From contig NZ_JBMOVV010000014.1 in assembly GCF_049472135.1 (NCBI RefSeq), forward strand, positions 1-62,584: a stretch of 62,584 nucleotides of DNA, read 5' to 3'. The translations under genes were made by a program, and so were the position numbers. Under the pieces are notes generated by a model, which was not told the DNA's origin, ran no database searches, and saw only the letters and a program-made list of their open reading frames with translations. The first letter of the stretch is position 1; every line of letters starts with the position of its first letter. The DNA is from Arcobacter_B sp049472135 (GTDB lineage: Bacteria; Campylobacterota; Campylobacteria; Campylobacterales; Arcobacteraceae). Positions 8,861 through 17,087 of this stretch are shown here, piece after piece.

Positions 8861-10909
8861 ATGAAAAAACTTTTTCTAATACTTATTTTTTTTACCTTAA
8901 GTCTTTTTGCTAAAACAACAGATTTAATAAATTTTTTTGACAATAATCCAGATTCAATGCTTTTAATCAATCCTTCCAATGGGACTATTGAAAAAGCAAA
9001 TAAAAGTGCAAGTAATTTTTATGGCTTTAGCATATCAGAACTTGAGAATATGAATATCAAAGATATTAATACCTTTACAAAAGATCAAGTCTCAAAAGAG
9101 ATGCACTTAGCCAAAACTGAAAATAGAAACTTCTTCATCTTCAATCATAAATTAGCAAATGAGCAAATAGTTAAAGTAGTAGTTCATTCATATCCAATTA
9201 AGTTCAAAGATAAAAAACTTCTTTTATCAATTATTCATAAACAGTCACAATCTAAAACAATAAAAGAGTTTAATGAAAGACTAGAAGAACAAGTAAAAGT
9301 ACAAACAAAAGAGCTAGAAAAAAGTAAAAATAATATCACTACTATTTTTACAATATCAACTATAATATTCTCTTTAGGTATTGCTTTTTTGATTTATCTT
9401 CTAAAACAAAGAGATTCTCTTAATAAGCAAATGATTAAGACAAATAAAGAACTAAAAGAGTTAAACGAAAGATTTGAACTTGCAATGAATAGTAGTAAAG
9501 ATGGTTTATGGGATTGGAATCCAAAAACAAATGAAGTATATTTTTCATCAACTTGGAAAAAGATGCTTGGATATGAAGACCATGAAATAAAAGGTTCAGT
9601 TGAAGAATGGGAAAAAAGAATTCACCCAGATGATAAAGAAAAAGCTTTTGAAGATGTAAAGAATCACTTAGAACATAAAACTAGTGTATATGAAAATATT
9701 CATAGGGTACAGCATAAAGATGGTCATTGGGTTTGGATATATGATAGAGGGAAAGCTATATTTGATAAAGATGATAATCCTACTAGAGTTATTGGCTTTC
9801 ATACAGACTTAACGACTCAAAAAAGTATTGAAAAGAAAATAGAAGAACAAAAAGAAGAGTTTAAAGCTATATTTGAAAACTCTATGGATGGTATAGCTAT
9901 TTTAGATTTAGATACAAAGTTTTTAAACTTTAATGATGCTTATTTAAAAATCACAAACTTTACAAAAGAAGAACTTCTTCAAAAATCATGTTATGAACTT
10001 ACAATTGAAGAAGAAAAAGAAAAAGTAAGAAAAGCTCTAAATATTGTAATGAAAAAAGGTCATATAGAAAATCTTGAAAAAAGCTGTATAGTTAAAGATG
10101 AATCATTAATTACTGTAAATATGAGTATAACTTTGATGCCTGATAAAAAAAGACTTTTAATTAGTATGAGAGATATAAGTAAACAAAAATTAATTGAAAC
10201 ACAATCTAAACTAATTTCAATGGGAGAAATGATAGGAAACATATCTCATCAATGGAGACAGCCATTAACTGTGATATCAACAATTGCTAGTTCATTATTA
10301 GTAAAAAAAGAGTGTGGAATACTAGAAGATGATGATATTAAAAATAGTTCAGAAGCTATTGTTGAACAAACTAGATACTTATCACATACTATTGATGACT
10401 TTAGAACATTTATAAAAGACTCACAAACAAAAGAAAACCTAAGTTTAGTAAAAGCACTTAACAAAACTATTTCACTAGTAAGTCCTAGTTTAAAAAATAA
10501 CTACATTACACTTATTACTAAACTTGAAGATGATTTAACAATAGTTGGTTATGAAAACCAATTAGTACAAGCATTTATAAATATCATCAATAACTCAAAA
10601 GATGCTCTAAAAGAGAACATCGAAGATGAAGAAGATAAGTTAGTATTTATTGAAACAAAAAAAGAGAACAATAAACTAGTTATATCAATAAAAGATAATG
10701 CAAAAGGTATTCCTCAAGATATTCTACCAAGAATATTTGAGCCATATTTTACTACAAAGCATCAAAGTGTAGGTACAGGTATTGGTTTATCCTTAGCAAA
10801 TGATATTCTTATAAAACACCATAAAGCAAGAATTAAAGTACAAAATGAAGAGTTTGAATACAATGGTAAAAAACAAAAAGGTGCTGTTTTTAAAATTGAG
10901 TTTAAATAA
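8861..10909 (+). CDS. PAS-domain sensor histidine kinase, partner of the preceding regulator
   Basis: A 682-residue kinase. A signal-peptide-like segment (1-18) precedes a PAS-like domain (about 22-130) that should lie in the periplasm, because a membrane helix follows at about 163-183. Two cytoplasmic PAS domains follow (about 205-330, with DGLWDWNPKTNEVYFS and the WVWIYDRG core, and about 335-440). The dimerisation/phospho-acceptor helix carries MGEMIGNISHQWRQPL, and the ATPase domain carries the N box (INNSKDAL), KDNAKGIP and GTGIGLSLA. It is adjacent to its response regulator. The sensed signal is unknown. Confidence 0.93.
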   Translation: MKKLFLILIFFTLSLFAKTTDLINFFDNNPDSMLLINPSNGTIEKANKSASNFYGFSISELENMNIKDINTFTKDQVSKEMHLAKTENRNFFIFNHKLANEQIVKVVVHSYPIKFKDKKLLLSIIHKQSQSKTIKEFNERLEEQVKVQTKELEKSKNNITTIFTISTIIFSLGIAFLIYLLKQRDSLNKQMIKTNKELKELNERFELAMNSSKDGLWDWNPKTNEVYFSSTWKKMLGYEDHEIKGSVEEWEKRIHPDDKEKAFEDVKNHLEHKTSVYENIHRVQHKDGHWVWIYDRGKAIFDKDDNPTRVIGFHTDLTTQKSIEKKIEEQKEEFKAIFENSMDGIAILDLDTKFLNFNDAYLKITNFTKEELLQKSCYELTIEEEKEKVRKALNIVMKKGHIENLEKSCIVKDESLITVNMSITLMPDKKRLLISMRDISKQKLIETQSKLISMGEMIGNISHQWRQPLTVISTIASSLLVKKECGILEDDDIKNSSEAIVEQTRYLSHTIDDFRTFIKDSQTKENLSLVKALNKTISLVSPSLKNNYITLITKLEDDLTIVGYENQLVQAFINIINNSKDALKENIEDEEDKLVFIETKKENNKLVISIKDNAKGIPQDILPRIFEPYFTTKHQSVGTGIGLSLANDILIKHHKARIKVQNEEFEYNGKKQKGAVFKIEFK

Positions 10910-10993
10910 AATTGTATAGTTTTTAATACTACTATCTTTTATTAGCCTTTATTCTTCATGTTATAATTTATAATAACAAATGAGGAGTTTATT

Positions 10994-11095
10994 ATGGGGA
11001 TTTCAACTTTATATATAATGTTAGGTTCAGTTGTTGTTTTAGGTTCTGTATTAGTTTGTTCAATTTATTATATGAGTAAAAGTAAAATCTTATAA
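10994..11095 (+). CDS. Predicted 33-residue single-pass membrane microprotein
   Basis: A short ORF, ATG 10994 to TAA 11093-11095, has a strong ribosome binding site (TGAGGAG) 4-5 nt upstream. Almost the whole product is one hydrophobic helix (LYIMLGSVVVLGSVLVCSIY), followed by a basic MSKSK tail that suggests the C-terminus stays in the cytoplasm. A terminator-like stem follows at once. Size and layout resemble small accessory subunits of membrane complexes, but I do not recognise the family. Confidence 0.55.
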   Translation: MGISTLYIMLGSVVVLGSVLVCSIYYMSKSKIL

Positions 11096-11101
11096 TCAAA
11101 A

Positions 11102-11138
11102 TAAAGGAAAAGATAAAATCTTTTAATCTTTTTCTTTA
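11102..11138. terminator. Bidirectional terminator between microprotein and kinase gene
   Basis: The stem AAAGGAAAAGAT (11103-11114) pairs with ATCTTTTTCTTT (11126-11137) with one G-T pair and is extended by a T-A pair. It lies between two converging genes and is T-rich on both strands' exits. Confidence 0.6.
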
Positions 11139-12524
11139 AAAATCTACAATAATTTCAAAACAAGCACCTCTACACTCTATCTTGTCATATATATATTCAG
11201 TATTTTCAACACTTATTGAGCCATTCATACCTACAGTGATTAAATTATATGACATTGATAATCCAATTCCTGTTCCTTGACTTTTATGTTTTGTAGTAAA
11301 ATAAGGTTCAAAAACATGAGGTAAGATATCTTTAGGAATACCACCTGCATTGTCTTTGAAAATAATATGTACTTTATCATTTTTAATAAAAGTTTCAACA
11401 AAAACAAATTTATCTATCACAGATATTTCTTTAAAAGCATCTTTTGAATTATTAAAAATATTCATAAAACATTGTATTAACTCATTTGGGTAGCCTTCCA
11501 TTTCAATACTACTATCAATCTGTTTAATTAAATTGATTTCATAGTGAACAACTGTTCCCTCAATAAGTTTAAAAAAACTATTAAAAGCATCTTCTAGTTT
11601 GAAATTCACTTTTATTCTGTCATTTTTCACAAACTCTTTAAAATCATCAATCGTACTTGATAAATATTGTGCATTAATATTTATCATTTCACAAGTTCGT
11701 AAAAGTTCTTCATCACTTAAAGTTTCAAACTCTTTTTGTAATTTAATTGCTGTAGCTCCTGAAGATATTATTGATAAAGGCTGTCTCCATTGATGAGCAA
11801 TATTTCCTATCATTTCTCCCATAGATGCGAGTCTTGATTGTTCAAGCAACAATAAATGCTGCTTTGTATTCTTTTCAACCTCTGCTTGAATTCTAGTTTG
11901 CATAATATTAAAACTATTTGCTAAATCTTCAAACTCATCTTTTGAATTAATATCCAATTTTTTGATATCTGTATTTGAAATAGTAATATTTTTAACAGCA
12001 TTATCTAATGTAGTTAAATGTTCAGAAAGTTTTCTTCCAACTAAATATGAAATTAAAATACTTAATATAATTTCAATTAATGCAATTAAAATTATATCTT
12101 TTGTATGTTCATCAATTTGAGAATAAATTTCGCTTAAATCAAATGTAACTTCAGCAAAGCCAACTTTTATATCATCTTCTACAATATTAAACTGGACATG
12201 TTTATAAAATTCTATATTTGGATTTATTTGTTCTTTAAATTTAGAGATTAATTTATTGTTTGCATCATATATTTTTACATTATTAACATTTTGTAAATCA
12301 GCAAATTTCTCCAAAATATTATCTAAAGTTGCAAGGTCATACATTATAATAGGTGTTTTTATCATTTCTTTTAATAAAAATTCATTGGTTTTTATATTTT
12401 TATTAACAAGTTCTTTTGTGAAAGTTTGAATTGAAGTATAATTGTACAGTATTATAAAACTAAGAAAAAAAAGCTCAACTATAAAAATTCCAATTATAAT
12501 TTTATATTTAAATGCTATTCTCAT
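11136..12524 (-). CDS. Membrane sensor histidine kinase (orphan)
   Basis: A 462-residue kinase with a membrane helix at about 9-28, a periplasmic sensor region of about 115 residues, a second helix (about 143-162), a HAMP linker (DEFEDLANSFNIMQ), then a phospho-acceptor helix with MGEMIGNIAHQWRQPL and an ATPase domain with NIFNNSKDAF, DNAGGIP and GTGIGLSMS. No response regulator is adjacent, so its partner is unknown. Its catalytic half is very like that of the kinase at 8861-10909, suggesting paralogy. Confidence 0.92.
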   Translation of the reverse strand: MRIAFKYKIIIGIFIVELFFLSFIILYNYTSIQTFTKELVNKNIKTNEFLLKEMIKTPIIMYDLATLDNILEKFADLQNVNNVKIYDANNKLISKFKEQINPNIEFYKHVQFNIVEDDIKVGFAEVTFDLSEIYSQIDEHTKDIILIALIEIILSILISYLVGRKLSEHLTTLDNAVKNITISNTDIKKLDINSKDEFEDLANSFNIMQTRIQAEVEKNTKQHLLLLEQSRLASMGEMIGNIAHQWRQPLSIISSGATAIKLQKEFETLSDEELLRTCEMININAQYLSSTIDDFKEFVKNDRIKVNFKLEDAFNSFFKLIEGTVVHYEINLIKQIDSSIEMEGYPNELIQCFMNIFNNSKDAFKEISVIDKFVFVETFIKNDKVHIIFKDNAGGIPKDILPHVFEPYFTTKHKSQGTGIGLSMSYNLITVGMNGSISVENTEYIYDKIECRGACFEIIVDF

Positions 12525-12632
12525 AGTTTAACCTTTGTCATTAATATTAAATAATTTGACAATTAATATTATAAACTAAGTTTGCTTATTCTATTTGCTT
12601 TACATATTAGTAAGATAAGTTTAGATTAAAAA

Positions 12633-12708
12633 TGGAGGAGCTAGTCGGACTCGAACCAACGCATACCGGATTTGCAATCCGGGGCATTACCAGCTTTGCT
12701 ATAGCTCC
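12633..12708 (-). tRNA. tRNA-Cys (anticodon GCA)
   Basis: A 76-nt cloverleaf on the minus strand. The acceptor stem GGAGCTA pairs with TAGCTCC, the anticodon loop is ATTGCAAAT, the T-loop GTTCGAGTC, and the CCA end is encoded. Last of three tRNAs in one transcript. Confidence 0.96.
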
Positions 12709-12770
12709 AAATGTTAGAAAATCATTAACAGTGATTAAAGTTATATGATTTTTCTTGATTAAAAAAGAAG

Positions 12771-12859
12771 TGGCAGAGAGTGGGGGATTCGAACCCCCGG
12801 TGCCGTTAAGCACGCCGGTTTTCAAAACCGGTACTTTCGACCAACTCAGTCAACTCTCT
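12771..12859 (-). tRNA. tRNA-Ser (anticodon TGA)
   Basis: An 89-nt class II tRNA on the minus strand. The acceptor AGAGAGT pairs with ACTCTCT, the anticodon stem-loop is CCGGTTTTGAAAACCGG, a long variable arm (CGTGCTTAACGGCACG type) is present and CCA is encoded. Confidence 0.95.
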
Positions 12860-12874
12860 ACAATTCTAAAAAAG

Positions 12875-12961
12875 TGGTGCGAATGGTGAGAATCGAACTC
12901 ACACTCCGAAACCGGAATGGGATTTTAAGTCCCACGCGTCTACCTATTCCGCCACACTCGC
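12875..12961 (-). tRNA. tRNA-Leu (anticodon TAA)
   Basis: An 87-nt class II tRNA on the minus strand. The acceptor GCGAGTG pairs with CATTCGC, the anticodon loop is ACTTAAAAT, a variable arm follows and CCA is encoded. First tRNA of the Leu-Ser-Cys operon. Confidence 0.96.
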
Positions 12962-12968
12962 ACTTTTA

Positions 12969-13011
12969 AATTTAAGTTTTCTTCGGTTTTTGAAGCCGTT
13001 CTTCTTAAATT
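12969..13011 (-). other. Inverted repeat in the leader of the tRNA operon
   Basis: AATTTAAG (12969-12976) pairs perfectly with CTTAAATT (13004-13011), and an inner GGTTTTTGAAGCC-type hairpin lies inside. It sits between the predicted transcription start (near 13013) and tRNA-Leu, so it would form a 5' leader structure that is cut away during maturation. Confidence 0.45.
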
Positions 13012-13019
13012 GGACTGGA

Positions 13020-13048
13020 ATTATAATAGATTTTTTTTTCTTTGTCAA
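13020..13048 (-). promoter_or_regulatory. Strong sigma-70 promoter of the tRNA operon
   Basis: On the minus strand TTGACA (13043-13048) and TATAAT (13020-13025) are separated by exactly 17 bp. Both hexamers match the consensus perfectly. The spacer contains a run of nine A residues. Confidence 0.85.
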
Positions 13049-13119
13049 GGGTTTTTCAAAAGAATTTCAAAAATTTTCAAAATTTAGTGATTTTAATAAA
13101 AATTGAAAATCAATAAATG

Positions 13120-13125
13120 TATAAT
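13120..13125 (+). promoter_or_regulatory. Candidate -10 element for ilvD
   Basis: TATAAT stands about 39 bp before the ilvD start. No good -35 hexamer is seen, which is common in Campylobacterota. The upstream sequence has several TTTCAAAA repeats (about 13050-13085) of unknown meaning. Confidence 0.45.
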
Positions 13126-13163
13126 ATCTACCATAAATATAAGAAGAATTTAAAGGATTATAA

Positions 13164-14852
13164 TTGAGAAGTAATGAGATAAAAAAAGGATATGATAGAA
13201 CTCCACATAGGTCTTTATTAAGAGCTACTGGATTACAAGATGAGGATTTTGATAAACCATTTATTGGTGTAGCAAACTCATTTATTGAACTTATCCCAGG
13301 TCACTTCTTTTTAAATAAAGTTGGTGAGATTATAAAAGAAGAGATTAGAGCAAATGGTTGTGTTCCATTTGAATTTAATACAATTGGTGTAGATGATGGT
13401 ATTGCTATGGGTCATGATGGTATGTTATTCTCATTACCTTCAAGAGAATTAATTGCAAACTCTATTGAAACTGTAATGAATGCTCATAAGTTAGATGCAA
13501 TGATTGCTATTCCTAACTGTGACAAAATTGTACCAGGTATGATTATGGGTGCATTAAGAGTTGATGTTCCAACAGTATTTGTATCAGGTGGACCAATGCA
13601 AAAAGGTCATACAAAAGATGGTACACCAATTGACTTAGCAACTGCTTTTGAAGCTGTAGGTAAACACGAATCAGGTGAGATGAGTGATGAAGAGTTAAAA
13701 GACATCGAATGTAATGCATGTCCAAGTGGTGGTTCATGTTCTGGTATGTTTACAGCAAACTCTATGAATACACTTATGGAAGCTATGGGAATTGCACTTC
13801 CAGGAAATGGAACTATTTTAGCTTTAACTCCTGAAAGAGAAGAGTTATATAGACAAGCAGCAAGAAGAATTTGTGAAATTGCGAAAGATGAAAAAGCAAG
13901 AGAAGAGTACAAATTAAAAAATATTTTAAATGAAAATGCCGTAAGAAATGCTTTTGCTGTTGATATGGCAATGGGTGGATCTTCAAATACAGTATTACAT
14001 ATGTTAGCAATTGCAAAAGAAGCTGGTGTTAACTTCAACTTAGAAGATATTAACTCTATTTCAAAAAGAGTTTCTCATATTGCTAAAATTTCTCCATCAT
14101 TATCTACTGTACATATGGAAGACATCAACAAAGCTGGTGGTGTAAATGCAGTAATGAAAGAAATGTCAAAAAGAGGTGATGATATTCTAATTGACAATCC
14201 AACTATTGGTGGAATTTCAACTTTAGAAAAAATCAAAGACTCTGAAATCAAAGATACAAATATCATTCACACTATTGACAATCCATATTCAGAAGTTGGT
14301 GGATTAGCTATTTTATACGGTAACCTTGCAGAACAAGGTGCTGTTATTAAAACTGCAGGTATTACTGGAGATAGAGTATTTACAGGAAAAGCTGTATGTT
14401 TTGATGGTCAACCAGAAGCAATTGCTGGAATTGTTGGTGGAAAAGTAAAAGCTGGTGACGTTGTTGTTATTAGATATGAAGGTCCTAAAGGTGGTCCTGG
14501 TATGCAAGAGATGTTAGCACCAACTTCACTTATTATGGGTATGGGACTTGGTGATAAAGTTGCATTAATTACTGATGGTAGATTCTCTGGAGCTACTAGA
14601 GGTGCAAGTATAGGTCACGTATCTCCTGAAGCTGCTGAGGGTGGAATGATTGGACTATTAAAAGATGGTGATGAAATTCACATTGATGTTGACCAATATA
14701 TTTTATCTGTAAACTTAACAGATGAAGAAATTGCAAAAAGAAAAGCAGAATTTAAACCACTAAAAAAACCTCTTAACTCTTCTTGGTTAGGACAATATAG
14801 AGCACTTGTTACAAATGCAAGCTCTGGAGCAGTATTAAAAACTGACTTATAA
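13164..14852 (+). CDS. ilvD: Dihydroxy-acid dehydratase
   Basis: A 562-residue enzyme that dehydrates 2,3-dihydroxy acids to 2-keto acids in valine, leucine and isoleucine synthesis. It has the cluster-binding cysteines in IPNCDKIVPGM (C119) and CPSGGSCSGMFTANSM (C192) and the conserved YEGPKGGPGMQEM and TDGRFSGATRG motifs. Length is normal. The start is TTG, placed 8 nt after AAAGGA, and gives the expected N-terminus with YDRTPHRSLLRATG. Single-gene unit with a terminator-like stem after it. Confidence 0.97.
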   Translation: MRSNEIKKGYDRTPHRSLLRATGLQDEDFDKPFIGVANSFIELIPGHFFLNKVGEIIKEEIRANGCVPFEFNTIGVDDGIAMGHDGMLFSLPSRELIANSIETVMNAHKLDAMIAIPNCDKIVPGMIMGALRVDVPTVFVSGGPMQKGHTKDGTPIDLATAFEAVGKHESGEMSDEELKDIECNACPSGGSCSGMFTANSMNTLMEAMGIALPGNGTILALTPEREELYRQAARRICEIAKDEKAREEYKLKNILNENAVRNAFAVDMAMGGSSNTVLHMLAIAKEAGVNFNLEDINSISKRVSHIAKISPSLSTVHMEDINKAGGVNAVMKEMSKRGDDILIDNPTIGGISTLEKIKDSEIKDTNIIHTIDNPYSEVGGLAILYGNLAEQGAVIKTAGITGDRVFTGKAVCFDGQPEAIAGIVGGKVKAGDVVVIRYEGPKGGPGMQEMLAPTSLIMGMGLGDKVALITDGRFSGATRGASIGHVSPEAAEGGMIGLLKDGDEIHIDVDQYILSVNLTDEEIAKRKAEFKPLKKPLNSSWLGQYRALVTNASSGAVLKTDL

Positions 14853-14857
14853 TGACT

Positions 14858-14882
14858 AAAACTAGGGCTTTGCCTTAGTTTT
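14858..14882 (+). terminator. Terminator after ilvD
   Basis: An 11-bp stem (AAAACTAGGGC/GCCTTAGTTTT, one G-T pair) with a TTT loop, 5 bp after the ilvD stop. Confidence 0.6.
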
Positions 14883-14972
14883 AAGTATTAACTATTTATT
14901 AACTATTTATTGAAAAATAGTTTACAAACCTACTCTACAATTGTATTATCAAAAATTCGAAAAGGATGAATT

Positions 14973-16388
14973 GTGAAGAAAAAACTTTTATTCGCTTCAG
15001 CTATGATTGCAAGTCAATTATTTGCACAATCAATTGATTTTGAAATGATGAATAAAAACCCTCAAAGAGTGGTTCCAAACTCTACTACTGAAATATTATC
15101 ATTTAACAAAAATATTGAAGACTCTATGCATTCAGTAGTAAATATCTCTGCTAAAAGACATGTAAGTACAAATGTAAGTAATTTACCATTAGAAATGTTT
15201 AATGACCCATTTTTCAAAAGGTTCTTTGGGGAGCAATTTGGAAATCAATTTAGACAAAACAGAGTTCAAAGATCTCTTGGTTCTGGTGTAATTGTCTCAA
15301 AAGATGGATATATAGTTACAAATAATCATGTTATTGAAAATGCAGAAGAGATTACAGTAACAATCGGTGATGATACAACTGAATACAATGCAAAACTTAT
15401 TGGAAGAGATGCAGATAGTGACTTAGCTGTTATTAAAATCGAAGGTAAAGATTTAGAACCTATGAAATTAGGTGATTCAACTTCTTTAAAAGTTGGTGAT
15501 GTAATCTTTGCTATGGGTAATCCATTTGGTATAGGAAGTACTGTAACTCAAGGTATTATCTCAGCACTAAATAAAAACAAAGTTGGTATCAACAGATACG
15601 AGAACTATATTCAAACTGATGCTTCTATAAACCCTGGTAACTCTGGTGGTGCATTGATTGACTCAAGAGGTGCTTTAATTGGTATTAATACAGCTATCTT
15701 ATCAAAAAGTGGTGGTAATAATGGTATTGGTTTTGCAATTCCTGTAAACATGGTAAAAGATGTAGTTACAAAACTTGTAGCTGATGGGAAAGTAACAAGA
15801 GGTTACCTAGGTGTTGCTATTGGTGATTTAGATAATGACCTTGCAAAAGTTTACAATAACAAAAAAGGTGCTTTAGTTTTAGATGTATCTCCAGGAACTC
15901 CTGCTGAAAAGTATGGAATTAAAAGAGGTGACCTAATCTATTCAATCAATGGTAAAAAAATTACTGACAGAACATCTCTTCAAAATGTTGTTGCATCATT
16001 TAAACCAAATCAAAAAGTTACGATTGCATTAGAAAGAGACAGAAAAAACCTTGAACTAGATATTGTTCTTGGAAATAGAGAAACATTAGTTAAGATCTCT
16101 TCAAATAATAAAGTTTTAGGTGGTCTTAGACTTACAAATATTGACATGAATATCAGAAAGCAATATAGACTTCCACTTAGTGCTCAAGGTATTCTAATCT
16201 CTGATGTAGAGCCTAAATCTAAAGCTGAAAAGACTGGTTTCCAACCAGGAGATATTATTATCCAAATAGAAGATATTGAAATCAAAGATTTTGGTGATGT
16301 TGAAAAAGCTTTAAGCAAGTATAATAAAACACATAAAAGAGTTTATGTAAATAGATACGGTCAAACAATTCTATTTGTAATAAAATAA
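14973..16388 (+). CDS. htrA: Periplasmic Do/HtrA-family serine protease
   Basis: A 471-residue DegP/HtrA-type protease and chaperone for misfolded envelope proteins. It has a signal peptide (about 1-19), the catalytic triad H119 (NNHVIE), D150 (DSDLAVIKIE) and S224 (GNSGGAL), and two PDZ domains (about 270-365 and 385-470). The start is GTG after AAAAGGATG. An OmpR-type regulator and a sensor kinase follow, so the three genes probably form an envelope-stress unit. Confidence 0.95.
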   Translation: MKKKLLFASAMIASQLFAQSIDFEMMNKNPQRVVPNSTTEILSFNKNIEDSMHSVVNISAKRHVSTNVSNLPLEMFNDPFFKRFFGEQFGNQFRQNRVQRSLGSGVIVSKDGYIVTNNHVIENAEEITVTIGDDTTEYNAKLIGRDADSDLAVIKIEGKDLEPMKLGDSTSLKVGDVIFAMGNPFGIGSTVTQGIISALNKNKVGINRYENYIQTDASINPGNSGGALIDSRGALIGINTAILSKSGGNNGIGFAIPVNMVKDVVTKLVADGKVTRGYLGVAIGDLDNDLAKVYNNKKGALVLDVSPGTPAEKYGIKRGDLIYSINGKKITDRTSLQNVVASFKPNQKVTIALERDRKNLELDIVLGNRETLVKISSNNKVLGGLRLTNIDMNIRKQYRLPLSAQGILISDVEPKSKAEKTGFQPGDIIIQIEDIEIKDFGDVEKALSKYNKTHKRVYVNRYGQTILFVIK

Positions 16389-16400
16389 AAAGGATTCGTC

Positions 16401-17087
16401 ATAATTAAAGTATTAATGATAGAGGATGATTTAGAACTAGCTCAAATCATCACAGATTACCTAGCCTCATTTGATATAGAAGTAGTAAACACAGATAGTC
16501 CATACACAGGGCTATCTATGCTTAGTGTGGATAAAGAGTATAAACTTCTTATCTTAGACTTGACACTTCCTGAAATAGATGGGCTAGAGTTAATCCCAAA
16601 AATTAGAGAAAAGAGTGATATACCTATTATCATTTCAAGTGCAAGGGATGATATTTTGGACAAAGTTATGGGATTAGAAAGAGGTGCTGATGATTATCTT
16701 CCAAAACCATATAATCCAAGAGAATTACAAGCTAGAATCAAAACTATTTTAAAAAGAGTTGACACAAGTGTAGTTGATGTAAAAGCTGATACAAAACAAA
16801 CAAACTCTATTTTTGAAATAAGAGAAGATGATATGCAAATCAATTTTAAAGGTAATGGACTTACTTTAACACTTGCAGAATATGATATTCTAAAACTTCT
16901 TATTCAAAGAAATGGTGGTGTTGTTTCAAGAGAAGACTTTATCTATGCAAGTGACCATATTGAAGATGATTCTTCATTAAAAAACATTGATGTAATCATC
17001 TCAAGAATTAGAACAAAATTAGCAAAAATTGATGACAGTCAGACATATATCAAATCTGTAAGAGGTATTGGATATAAACTAATATGA
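16401..17087 (+). CDS. Response regulator, OmpR class (ArsR-like), probable non-ATG start
   Basis: Receiver domain with the acidic residues in MIEDDLELA, phospho-acceptor Asp in LILDLTLPE and switch Lys in DDYLPKPYNP, then a winged-helix domain ending GIGYKLI. The first ATG is at 16416, but it would delete the first beta strand (IKVL) and has no ribosome binding site. The only good site, AAGGA (16390-16394), is 6 nt before ATA 16401 and 9 nt before ATT 16404, and the frame from there gives the expected I-I-K-V-L-M-I-E-D-D start. I therefore prefer a rare AUA or AUU start; 16416 is the conservative choice. The 3' end overlaps the kinase gene by 4 bp. Confidence 0.85.
   Translation: MIKVLMIEDDLELAQIITDYLASFDIEVVNTDSPYTGLSMLSVDKEYKLLILDLTLPEIDGLELIPKIREKSDIPIIISSARDDILDKVMGLERGADDYLPKPYNPRELQARIKTILKRVDTSVVDVKADTKQTNSIFEIREDDMQINFKGNGLTLTLAEYDILKLLIQRNGGVVSREDFIYASDHIEDDSSLKNIDVIISRIRTKLAKIDDSQTYIKSVRGIGYKLI

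Noticed and set aside
12607..12825. A 72-codon minus-strand open frame
   Set aside because: It runs through tRNA-Cys and into tRNA-Ser, so it is not a protein gene.
13543..14507. Several minus-strand open frames across ilvD
   Set aside because: They lie within a complete, conserved ilvD gene and code for low-complexity His/Leu-rich products.
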